Source: Anaerolineae bacterium (GTDB taxonomy: Bacteria > Chloroflexota > Anaerolineae > 4572-78 > J111). Taken from it: 61,941 nt of DNA. The stretch lies in contig JAJVIM010000030.1 in the NCBI GenBank assembly GCA_022071955.1, positions 1-61,941 on the forward strand, written 5' to 3'. Under the pieces are notes generated by a model. It had not been told where the DNA came from. It made no database searches and saw only the letters and a program-made list of their open reading frames with translations. This document shows, in pieces, positions 52,868 to 60,904 of this stretch (the first letter of the stretch is position 1; each line of letters opens with the position of its first letter). The position numbers were made by a program, and so were the translations under genes.

Positions 52868-55539
52868 GGCGCAGCCTCCATTTTCAGTGGCAGGGCGATG
52901 GTGAATTCCGCGCCGCCGGCCGGGTTGTTATCAACCCAAATGCGCCCGCCGTGAGCCTCCACAATGCCTTTGCTAATCGATAGGCCCAGGCCGGTGCCGC
53001 TGACGCCGTTGGCCGCCTGCGCCCGGTAGAATTTTTGAAATATCCGCTCTCGCTCACCGGCAGGGATGCCGCTACCCTGATCACTGACCCGCAACAGAAA
53101 TTCCGTGGGCGTTGCTGCGGCGCGAATGGTAATCGGCGTGTCCGGCGGAGAATATTTGCAGGCGTTATCCAGCAGGTTGACCAACGCCTGCACCATCAGC
53201 ACAAAATCCATTGGCACCAGCGGCAAATCATCCGGCGCTTCAATATTAAGCATACGGTTTCCCAGCCGGTGGCCCAGTTGCGCCAGAGCCACCCCAATCA
53301 AATCCTGCACATCGCACGGCTCCGGTTTGACTTTTGTTGCGCCAGCTTCCAGCCGGGTCATCTCCAGCAAATTGCCCACCAGATTATTCAACCGGCCAGA
53401 CTGCTCCCAGGCCGTATCAACCAGCAGCGTCCGGGCCGCAGCGTCCAAAAAAGCGGCGTCATTACGCAGGCTGCTGAGCGCGCCGGTAATCGAGGCCAGC
53501 GGCGTGCGCAGATCGTGCGAGATGGAATTGAGCAGGGCCGTTTGCAGCTTTTCAGTTTCGCGCAGTAATTGGGCCTGGCGGGCCGCCTCAACCAGTTGCA
53601 CCCGGCGCATGGCCTGCGCCGTTTGGTTGGCAAACGACTCCAGCAACCGCCACTGCTCCGGGGCCAACCGGCCGGTTTCGGCTTTCAAATTGACCCCCAA
53701 CACGCCGACGACGTTTTGCTCGGTTTGCAGCGGCAGGTAGGTGCCCCGCACGTCGGCCAGGGTATCGGTGCCGCGGCCAGCCGGCTGGCTGTGCTGAAAC
53801 GCCCAGGCAGCCACAGACGTTTCGTTGGCGGCAAAAGCAGGCGCGGTGTTGCACGGCCGCAGAGTTTCGCCGTCCGGCTCGGGGCGTAAAATGGCAGCCT
53901 GTCCCTCAAAAACCCGGCGAATATGGGCGGTCACAATCCGGCCAATGGTGTCCGGGGTGGCGGCAGCGGCCAGATCGCGGCTGAGTTCGTATAAGGCCGC
54001 GGTGTGGGTTTCGCGGCGTTGGGCGGCCTGCGCCTGGGCGCGGGCCTGGGCGGTGAGCGTGCTGATCACAATGCCCACGGCCAGCAGCGCGGCAAAGGTC
54101 AGCAAAAACTGGGCGTCAGACACCACGTAAGTGTAGTAAGGCGGCACAAACACATAGTTAAAGGCCACCACGCTCAGCAGCGAGGCCAGCATAGCCGGCC
54201 GCTGGCCCAGCCGGACGGCGACAATGACCACCGCCAGCAAATAGAGCATGACCAGATTGATGGGGTTGATAAAGGGCCGCAGCGGCAGGCCGAGCAGCGT
54301 GGCCGCAGCAACCATGCCGGCGCTCCAGCCGTAGTGCCGCCAGGGGTGTGGCTGCCGTTGGGCTGCCAGCGGCCGGCTTGTTTCGGCTGGCTCGGCGGCG
54401 CTGCTGATCACGTAAATATCAAGATCACCGCTGCGGCGGATAATCCGGTCCACAATCGACCCGCGCAGTAACTCTACCCAACGCGGGCGCAGCGGCTTGC
54501 CGGCCACAATTTTGGTGATGTTGTGGGTGTGGGCAAAGCCGACAATCGCCTCGGCGGCGGAACTGCCGGTGACGGTCATCGCTGTGGCTCCCAAAAGTTC
54601 GGCCAAATGCAAATTATGAGTAACCCGCTCGCGGGCGGCGGGCGAAAGGTTAGTTTGGCCGGGCGTTTCAACATACACGGCAAACCACTCGGCATTGAGC
54701 CGCACCGCCAGCCGCCGGGCGGCGCGCACCAGCCGTTCGCTGAGCGGGCTGGGGCTAACGCAAACCAGCAGCCGCTCGCCGGCTGGCCACGGCCCGGTGA
54801 TGGCGTGGGTTTGCATGTAGCGGCGCATCTGGTCGTCAATGCGGTCCGCGGCGCGGCGCAGGGCCAGTTCACGCAACGCCGACAGGTTGCCGGCCCGGAA
54901 AAACTTGCGGCTGGCCCGGCTGGCCTGCTCCGGCACGTACACTTTGCCGTCCGTAAGCCGCTGCAGCAGTTCGTCAACCGGCAGGTCAACCAGTTCAAGT
55001 TCGTGGGCTTCGTCCAGCACGTAATCCGGCACGGTTTCGCGCACGGTGATGCCGGTAATCCGGGCAACCACATCGTTGAGGCTGTCCAGATGCTGAATGT
55101 TGACCGTGGTGTATACATCGATGCCGGCCTTGAGCAACTCCAGCACATCCTGGTAGCGTTTGGCGTGGCGCGAGCCGGGCGCGTTGGTGTGGGCCAGTTC
55201 ATCCACCAGCGCCAGTTGGGGGCGGCGGGCCAACACCGCGTCAAGGTCAAGTTCGGTTAAGGTTACGCCACGGTAGTCAATCTGGCGGCGGGGAATAACT
55301 TCCAGCCCGCGCAGCAGGGTTTCGGTTTCCGGGCGACCGTGGGTTTCAACGCAGGCCACCACCACATCCAGCCCTTCGGCCCGGCGCTGGTGGGCGGCTT
55401 CAAGCATGGCAAAGGTTTTGCCCACGCCGGCCACATAACCCAAAAAAATTTTGAGCTTGCCGCGCGCCTGCTGCGCCGCTTCCTGTTGCACCTGATTCAA
55501 CAATTCGTCCGGGTTGGGACGGACGTAATTTGTACTCAT
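52864..55539 (-). CDS. kdpD: KdpD sensor histidine kinase
   Basis: This 891-aa protein has the N-terminal KdpD domain with Walker motif GYVAGVGKTFAMLEAAH, a universal-stress-like domain, and four closely spaced membrane helices (about 410-500). A GAF domain, a HisKA box (SISHDLRTPLASITGALSSL) and a HATPase domain follow. The ATG at 55539 (MSTNYVRPNPDELL) is preferred to a start 17 codons upstream. The gene is separated from kdpC by palindromic element copy F, so it may have reduced or separate transcription. Confidence 0.95.
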   Translation of the reverse strand: MSTNYVRPNPDELLNQVQQEAAQQARGKLKIFLGYVAGVGKTFAMLEAAHQRRAEGLDVVVACVETHGRPETETLLRGLEVIPRRQIDYRGVTLTELDLDAVLARRPQLALVDELAHTNAPGSRHAKRYQDVLELLKAGIDVYTTVNIQHLDSLNDVVARITGITVRETVPDYVLDEAHELELVDLPVDELLQRLTDGKVYVPEQASRASRKFFRAGNLSALRELALRRAADRIDDQMRRYMQTHAITGPWPAGERLLVCVSPSPLSERLVRAARRLAVRLNAEWFAVYVETPGQTNLSPAARERVTHNLHLAELLGATAMTVTGSSAAEAIVGFAHTHNITKIVAGKPLRPRWVELLRGSIVDRIIRRSGDLDIYVISSAAEPAETSRPLAAQRQPHPWRHYGWSAGMVAAATLLGLPLRPFINPINLVMLYLLAVVIVAVRLGQRPAMLASLLSVVAFNYVFVPPYYTYVVSDAQFLLTFAALLAVGIVISTLTAQARAQAQAAQRRETHTAALYELSRDLAAAATPDTIGRIVTAHIRRVFEGQAAILRPEPDGETLRPCNTAPAFAANETSVAAWAFQHSQPAGRGTDTLADVRGTYLPLQTEQNVVGVLGVNLKAETGRLAPEQWRLLESFANQTAQAMRRVQLVEAARQAQLLRETEKLQTALLNSISHDLRTPLASITGALSSLRNDAAFLDAAARTLLVDTAWEQSGRLNNLVGNLLEMTRLEAGATKVKPEPCDVQDLIGVALAQLGHRLGNRMLNIEAPDDLPLVPMDFVLMVQALVNLLDNACKYSPPDTPITIRAAATPTEFLLRVSDQGSGIPAGERERIFQKFYRAQAANGVSGTGLGLSISKGIVEAHGGRIWVDNNPAGGAEFTIALPLKMEAAP

Positions 55540-55623
55540 CGGCTGCCTGCCTGCATTCGTGACAAGGTAAGGATAAAACAGGTTTGTCAATTTAACCCAA
55601 ACGTTAACTTTTAGTTGCTAATT

Positions 55624-55790
55624 ACCCCTCCCCCCAACCCCCTCCCCAAAATTTGGGGAGGGGGAGCGATTAAACGGGTGTGGATTGGCGCGGCAATGCC
55701 GCGCCAATCCACACCCGAAACTCTTTTCTCCCACCTGTGTCCCACAGGGGTACTTCTCCCCACAGGGAGAAGGGGGCCGGGGGATGAGGG
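55624..55790. repeat. Palindromic element copy F between kdpC and kdpD
   Basis: This copy has a perfect 20-bp stem with AAT loop (55675-55694 / 55698-55717), a C-rich left arm with hairpin and a G-rich right arm. It is the longest stem in the family and the only copy inside an otherwise compact operon. Confidence 0.85.
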
Positions 55791-55866
55791 TGACGAAAGG
55801 CTGTAAAATTTTAAGGGTCTACCCATTGACAAACGGCAAGTTTATCTGATCAATTTGGCCGGTTAC

Positions 55867-56442
55867 TTACAATTGTAGCCCGTCCAGCGCCCGGTTCAAA
55901 AGCAGCACATTCACCCGCGGCTCGCCCAGCAAACCAAAGGTGCGGCCGGTGGTAAACTGGTCAATCAGGCGATTGACCGCCGCCAGCCCCAGCCCTCTGG
56001 CCCGCGCCACCCGCGCCGCCTGATAGCGGGCCGCGGCCACGCTGATGTCGGGGTCTAGCCCGCTGGCCGAAGCCGTGACCAAATCCACCGGAATCGGCGC
56101 GGTGTTGGCCGGGTCGGCGGTGCGCAGGGCGGCAATGCGGGCCTGCACATTTTCTATCAAAGTGGCGCTGGTTGGCCCCAGATTGGAGCCAGCCGACGCG
56201 GCGGCGTTGTACGGCGTCGGCGCGGTGGCCGAGGGCCGGCCCCAGAAATATTTTGGCTCGCTGAACGGCTGGCCGATAAGACTTGAGCCAACCGGCTGCC
56301 CGTGCTCGATGATGAGGCTGCCGTTGGCCTGCCGCGGAAAAACAAGCTGGGCCGCCGCCGTCACTGCCAGAGGATAGAGCAGCCCGGTGATCAGGGTGAA
56401 TAGGGCCAGCAGTACAATTGCCGGTTTGAGTTGGGTACGCAT
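55867..56442 (-). CDS. kdpC: KdpC subunit of K+-transporting ATPase
   Basis: This 191-aa protein has a single N-terminal membrane helix and a periplasmic domain with the family signature SSLIGQPFSEPKYFWGRPSA. SGLDPDISVAAARYQAARVA is the conserved C-terminal block. KdpC raises the ATP affinity of KdpB. It starts 64 bp after kdpB, with a small hairpin in between. Confidence 0.95.
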   Translation of the reverse strand: MRTQLKPAIVLLALFTLITGLLYPLAVTAAAQLVFPRQANGSLIIEHGQPVGSSLIGQPFSEPKYFWGRPSATAPTPYNAAASAGSNLGPTSATLIENVQARIAALRTADPANTAPIPVDLVTASASGLDPDISVAAARYQAARVARARGLGLAAVNRLIDQFTTGRTFGLLGEPRVNVLLLNRALDGLQL

Positions 56443-56471
56443 ATGTTGTTTCCTCGTATAAAATAGAAATA

Positions 56472-56487
56472 CCAGAGCAAGCTCTGG
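56472..56487. repeat. Small palindrome between kdpB and kdpC
   Basis: CCAGAG-CAAG-CTCTGG is followed by ACTCC, giving the GGACTCC end also seen at 8767-8773 in the perfect palindrome near cobA. Confidence 0.5.
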
Positions 56488-56505
56488 ACTCCTGTGAAGA
56501 TTGGA

Positions 56506-58590
56506 CTAAACCAGGCCCAGCCCGGCCAAAATCATATCGATGAGTTTGATGCCGATGAACGGCGCAACCAGCCCGCCAAGGCCGTAAATGAGCAGATTAT
56601 CGCGCAGCAGATGGGCCGCGCTGAGTGGTCGATAAGGCACACCGCGCAGCGCCAGCGGCACCAGCGCCATAATAATTAGCGCGTTAAAAATAACCGCCGA
56701 AAGAATGGCGCTGTGCGGGGTAGCCAGGCGCATAATGTTCAGGCTGCCCAACACCGGATAGGTGGCCACAAAGGCCGCCGGAATAATGGCAAAATATTTG
56801 GCAATATCGTTGGTTAGGCTAAAGGTGGTCAGCGCGCCGCGGGTCATCAACAACTGCTTGCCAATTTCCACAATCTCAATGAGCTTGGTGGGGTTGCTGT
56901 CCAGATCAACCATATTGGCCGCTTCGCGGGCCGGCTGGGTGCCGGTGTTCATGGCCACGGCCACATCGGCCTGGGCCAGCGCCGGGGCGTCGTTGGTGCC
57001 GTCGCCGGTCATGGCCACCAGCCGCCCGCCGGCCTGATACTGGCGGATCAGCTTCAGCTTGGCTTCGGGCGTGGCCTCGGCCAGAAAGTCGTCCACCCCG
57101 GCTTCGGCGGCGATGGCGGCGGCGGTGAGCGGGTTGTCGCCGGTAATCATCACCGTTTTGATGCCCATTTTCCGCAACTGGCTGAAGCGCTCGCGGATGC
57201 CGCCCTTGAGCACATCCTTCAAATGAATTACGCCCAAAAATTGCCCGTTTCGGGCCACCACCAGCGGCGTGCCGCCGGCGGACGCTACTTTTTCCACGGC
57301 AGCGTTGAGTTCAAATGGCGGCGTAAAATGGCGGCCATTTTTGCTGGCAACATAATTTATAATTGCCTCGGCAGCGCCTTTGCGGATTTCAGAGGTTTTC
57401 ATATCGACGCCGCTCATGCGGGTTTGGGCGGTAAACGGCACAAACCGGGCCTCCATCGCGGCCAATGGGCGTTGGCGCAAATCAAACTGTTTCTTGGCCA
57501 GCACCACAATCGAGCGGCCTTCCGGCGTGTCATCGCTAAAAGAGGCCAGTTGGGCCGCATCGGCCAGCTCAATGGCGCTGACCCCGGCCAGCGGAATGAA
57601 CTCGGTGGCCTGGCGGCTGCCCAGGGTGATGGTGCCGGTTTTATCCAGCAGCAGCACGTCCACATCACCGGCGGCTTCCACCGCCCGGCCGGACATAGCA
57701 ATCACGTTGCGCCGGATGAGGCGGTCCATGCCGGCAATGCCGATGGCGCTGAGCAGCCCGCCAATGGTGGTGGGAATGAGGCAGACCAGCAGCGCCACCA
57801 GCACGGTAATGGTGACCGGCTGGCCCCGCCCCGCCGCCGTTACGCTGTGCATCGAAAAGGGCAGCAGCGTGGCCGCCACCAGCAGAAAAATGATGGTGAA
57901 GCCGGCCAGCAAAATATTGAGAGCGATCTCGTTGGGCGTTTTTTGGCGGCTGGCCCCTTCTACCAGGCCAATCATCCGGTCTAAAAAACCCTCGCCGGGG
58001 CTGGCGGTGATTTGAACAATGATCCAGTCTGACGTGACGCGGGTGCCGCCGGTCACGGCGCTGCGGTCGCCGCCCGATTCGCGGATAACCGGGGCGCTTT
58101 CGCCGGTAACGGCGCTTTCATCCACCAGCGCTACCCCTTCGATGACCTCGCCATCGGCGGGGATAATGTCGCCGGCCTCCACCAGCACCAGATCGCCCTG
58201 GCACAGTTCGGTGGAAACGGTGGCGGTTTGCGGCGCGTCTTTGGCCGGGCGGGCCACTTTTTTGGCCCGGGTTTCCTGCCGGGTTTGGCGCAACGCCTGG
58301 GCCTGGGCTTTGCCCCGGCCTTCGGCCAGAGCCTCGGCAAAGTTGGCAAAGAGCAGCGTAAACCAGAGCCAGGCCGCTACCGCGCCGATGAAGCCGGCGG
58401 AATCGCTCTCGATGGGGCCGCGGACGAGCGTCCAGCCCCAGAGCGTGGTCAGCAGCACGCTGCCGATTTCAACAATGAACATGACCGGGTTGCGAAGTTG
58501 CCGGCGCGGGTTAAGCTTGGCCAGCGAGTCCAGCAGCGCCCGCCGGTAAAGTTGTCGATTTAAATGAGTTTGTTTTTTGGTTGATGGCAT
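56506..58590 (-). CDS. kdpB: KdpB catalytic subunit of K+-transporting ATPase
   Basis: This 694-aa P-type ATPase has the phosphorylation motif LLLDKTGTITLG and the hinge AMTGDGTNDAPALAQADVAVAM. TGESAPVIRESGGDRSAVTG is the actuator loop. The ATG at 58590 (MPSTKKQTHLNRQLY) with TGGAG upstream is preferred; a longer frame runs into kdpA. It couples ATP hydrolysis to K+ uptake through KdpA. Confidence 0.96.
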   Translation of the reverse strand: MPSTKKQTHLNRQLYRRALLDSLAKLNPRRQLRNPVMFIVEIGSVLLTTLWGWTLVRGPIESDSAGFIGAVAAWLWFTLLFANFAEALAEGRGKAQAQALRQTRQETRAKKVARPAKDAPQTATVSTELCQGDLVLVEAGDIIPADGEVIEGVALVDESAVTGESAPVIRESGGDRSAVTGGTRVTSDWIIVQITASPGEGFLDRMIGLVEGASRQKTPNEIALNILLAGFTIIFLLVAATLLPFSMHSVTAAGRGQPVTITVLVALLVCLIPTTIGGLLSAIGIAGMDRLIRRNVIAMSGRAVEAAGDVDVLLLDKTGTITLGSRQATEFIPLAGVSAIELADAAQLASFSDDTPEGRSIVVLAKKQFDLRQRPLAAMEARFVPFTAQTRMSGVDMKTSEIRKGAAEAIINYVASKNGRHFTPPFELNAAVEKVASAGGTPLVVARNGQFLGVIHLKDVLKGGIRERFSQLRKMGIKTVMITGDNPLTAAAIAAEAGVDDFLAEATPEAKLKLIRQYQAGGRLVAMTGDGTNDAPALAQADVAVAMNTGTQPAREAANMVDLDSNPTKLIEIVEIGKQLLMTRGALTTFSLTNDIAKYFAIIPAAFVATYPVLGSLNIMRLATPHSAILSAVIFNALIIMALVPLALRGVPYRPLSAAHLLRDNLLIYGLGGLVAPFIGIKLIDMILAGLGLV

Positions 58591-58607
58591 ACTTTGCTCC
58601 ACTGGCT

Positions 58608-60341
58608 CTAAAATGTGATGCCTTGCCGCAGCAACAACTGTTCGACAATTGGCCCCAGGGCCAGCGCCGGTAAAAAGCTGAGCGCGCCGACAACCAACAC
58701 CACTGCCGCCAGCCAACCGATGAACAGCGGCCCGTGCGTGGGCAGCGTCCCGCTGCTGGCCGGCACCTTCTTTTTGCGGGCCAGCGCCCCGGCGATAGCC
58801 AGCGCCGGCAGGGCCACCCAGTAACGGGCAAAGAGCATGGCCAGCCCGCCGGTAATGTTGACCAGCGGCGTGTTGGCCCCGTAACCGGCAAAGGCGCTGC
58901 CGTTGTTGTTGCCCTGCGACGTGTAGGCGTACAACACCTCGCTGAAACCGTGCGGCCCGCCATTGTGAATGCCGCTCAGCCCGGCGCCGGTCATCAGCGC
59001 GATGGCCGTGCCCAGCAGCACCACCGCCGGCGGCGTCAAAATGGCAATAGCGGCCATTTTCATTTCAAACGCCTCGATCTTTTTACCCAGATATTCCGGG
59101 GTACGGCCGACCATCAACCCGGCCACAAACACGGCGATGACGGCAAAAATGAGCAGCCCGTACAGCCCGGAGCCGACGCCGCCGTAAATTACCTCGCCGA
59201 GCTGCATCAAAAACAGCGCCGCCAGCCCGCCCGCCGGCGTGAACGAATCGTGCATGGCATTGACCGAGCCGTTGGAAGCGGCGGTGGTCGCCGTGGCCCA
59301 CAGCGCCGAGTTGGCCACGCCAAAGCGCACCTCTTTGCCTTCCATATTGCCGGCCGTCTGGTCAATATTCAACGCAGAAAAAAGGGGATTACCGCCATAT
59401 TCGGCGCTGACGGTGACGGCCAGCAGCGGAATAAAGAACAGGTTCATGGCGATGAGCAGCGCCCAGCCCTGGCGGGTATCGCCCACCATCCGGCCAAAGG
59501 TGTAACACAGCGCCGCCGGAATAAGCAGAATCGCCAGCATTTCCAGAAAGTTCGACACCGGGGTCGGGTTTTCAAAAGGATGGGCCGAATTGACGTTGAA
59601 AAAACCGCCGCCGTTGGTGCCCAGTTGTTTGATGGCAATCTGCGAAGCCGCCGGGCCAGCGGCCAGCACCTGTTCGGTAATGGGTGCGCCGCCGGCGTCC
59701 GGTGCGGGTTGCAGCAGGGGGACCGTGGGATAGGGCCCGAAGGTTTGCACCACCCCCTGCGATACCAGCAGCAGGGCCAGCAGCAGCGAGAGCGGCAGTA
59801 AAATATAGAGGATCGAGCGGGTCAGATCGACCCAGAAGTTGCCGATGGTCTGCGCCGAGTGGCGGGCCAGGCCGCGGATCAGCGCCGCCAGCACGGCCAT
59901 GCCCGTGGCCGCCGAGACAAAATTTTGCGTGGTCAGCCCCGCCATCTGCACCAGATAGCTCAGCGTGGTTTCGCCGCCGTAGTTTTGCCAGTTGGTGTTG
60001 GTGGCAAAGCTGATGGCAATGTTGAGCGCGGTGTCGGGATTGATCGCGCCCATACGGGCCGGGTTGAGCGGCAGCCAGTTTTGCAGCCGCAGCAGCAAAT
60101 AGAGCGCCAAAAAGCCCAGGCCGTTGAACAACAGCAGCGCCACGGCGTAAGTTGGCCAATCCATTTCCGCCTGTGGATTCACGCCGGCCAGCCGGTACAG
60201 CCGCCGTTCAACCGGCCCGAGCGCGCGATCCAATCCGGTATTTTGGCCGCTGTAAACGCGAGCCATATACGCCCCCAGCGGCTTAACCAGCAGCAACAAC
60301 ACCAGCATATACAGCCCAATTTGAACAAGTCCGGCCGTCAT
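58608..60341 (-). CDS. kdpA: KdpA channel subunit of K+-transporting ATPase
   Basis: This 577-aa integral membrane protein forms the K+ path. The selectivity-loop block LGTNGGGFFNVNSAHPFENP and the TNTNWQNYGGETTLSYL region are conserved. GGGGAG lies upstream, inside kdpF, whose stop codon shares one base with the kdpA ATG, so translation is coupled. Confidence 0.96.
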   Translation of the reverse strand: MTAGLVQIGLYMLVLLLLVKPLGAYMARVYSGQNTGLDRALGPVERRLYRLAGVNPQAEMDWPTYAVALLLFNGLGFLALYLLLRLQNWLPLNPARMGAINPDTALNIAISFATNTNWQNYGGETTLSYLVQMAGLTTQNFVSAATGMAVLAALIRGLARHSAQTIGNFWVDLTRSILYILLPLSLLLALLLVSQGVVQTFGPYPTVPLLQPAPDAGGAPITEQVLAAGPAASQIAIKQLGTNGGGFFNVNSAHPFENPTPVSNFLEMLAILLIPAALCYTFGRMVGDTRQGWALLIAMNLFFIPLLAVTVSAEYGGNPLFSALNIDQTAGNMEGKEVRFGVANSALWATATTAASNGSVNAMHDSFTPAGGLAALFLMQLGEVIYGGVGSGLYGLLIFAVIAVFVAGLMVGRTPEYLGKKIEAFEMKMAAIAILTPPAVVLLGTAIALMTGAGLSGIHNGGPHGFSEVLYAYTSQGNNNGSAFAGYGANTPLVNITGGLAMLFARYWVALPALAIAGALARKKKVPASSGTLPTHGPLFIGWLAAVVLVVGALSFLPALALGPIVEQLLLRQGITF

Positions 60342-60430
60342 CAGAATTTTTCTCCCCGTAGCAGCATAATGAGCAGGTACCCCAGCAGGGCCAGAGCGAT
60401 AAAGCCCGTGATGCCATACAAAATTGCCAC
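60341..60430 (-). CDS. kdpF: KdpF small subunit
   Basis: This 29-codon frame starts at GTG 60430 with GGAGGG 5 bp upstream. The product is a single hydrophobic helix (AILYGITGFIALALLGYLLI) with a basic end, the expected size and type of KdpF, which stabilises the KdpABC complex. It lies in the canonical place before kdpA. Confidence 0.9.
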   Translation of the reverse strand: MAILYGITGFIALALLGYLLIMLLRGEKF

Positions 60431-60431
60431 G

Positions 60432-60524
60432 TTAGCCCTCCATTAAACGTTGTGCGCCAACTACAAAACCGGCGCTGGCCGCAAAGAAAAGCAGCGGCAC
60501 AGCAAGATAGAACAGATCAGCCAC
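60432..60524 (-). CDS. 30-aa membrane peptide leading the kdp operon
   Basis: GTG 60524, preceded by AAGGAGG at 7 bp, opens a 30-codon frame that ends directly before kdpF; its final codons hold the kdpF ribosome site. The peptide (MADLFYLAVPLLFFAASAGF then VVGAQRLMEG) is one hydrophobic helix with a charged tail. Similar tiny frames precede kdpF in other bacteria, in my recollection, but lack a name. It may be an accessory subunit or a leader that couples translation. Confidence 0.75.
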   Translation of the reverse strand: MADLFYLAVPLLFFAASAGFVVGAQRLMEG

Positions 60525-60567
60525 AGGGATGCCTCCTTCAGAATATCCGGTGATTAATTTCACCTTC

Positions 60568-60632
60568 AGCATAGCAAAAAAGGGGTCAAACGGGGGTCAA
60601 GAATAACGCCGGGAGTATCAAGAAAGTGTCAA
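60568..60632 (-). promoter_or_regulatory. Promoter with 11-bp-spaced direct repeats (putative KdpE box)
   Basis: On the minus strand TTGAC or TTGAT occurs four times (60632-60628, 60621-60617, 60600-60596, 60589-60585), at spacings of 11, 21 and 11 bp. TATGCT (60573-60568) follows about 11 bp after the last repeat and could be the -10 hexamer, while the -35 position has no good match. This layout is typical of activator-dependent promoters for OmpR/PhoB-family regulators, here KdpE. Confidence 0.65.
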
Positions 60633-60737
60633 GATGAGCCGTCGCCGGGTTCACCGCACCTTATGTCCACTACAACGGGAGGGCTTACTTTTAGATTGAC
60701 AGTATCTTTCTGGTTTCCTACCCTATGCAGGAAAATC

Positions 60738-60898
60738 GGGTAGTGGTTGAATGGAAGGGGAAATTGATGAAGCGGTATGTTTTCGGGCGCAATGCGCCCG
60801 AAAACATACCTAATTTCTAAACTTCCCTCCCCCAAACTTGGGAGAGGGGTTGGGGGCAAAACAAAAATGACCCATCACTTACAACTTTACCGCTACCC
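60738..60898. repeat. Palindromic element copy G with terminal inverted repeats
   Basis: The ends are inverted copies of a GGGTAG-based repeat: GGGTAGTGGTTGAATGG at 60738-60754, and a 28-bp right copy at 60871-60898. The core is a perfect 17-bp stem with AAT loop (60774-60790 / 60794-60810). It resembles a short non-autonomous mobile element. The rest of the 60525-60904 gap, outside the kdp promoter, shows nothing further. Confidence 0.82.
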
Positions 60899-60904
60899 AA
60901 TATT

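Noticed and set aside
56506..58716. Longer KdpB start at 58716
   Set aside because: The extra 42 residues come from kdpA sequence in another frame; the ATG at 58590 has a ribosome site and matches the family start.
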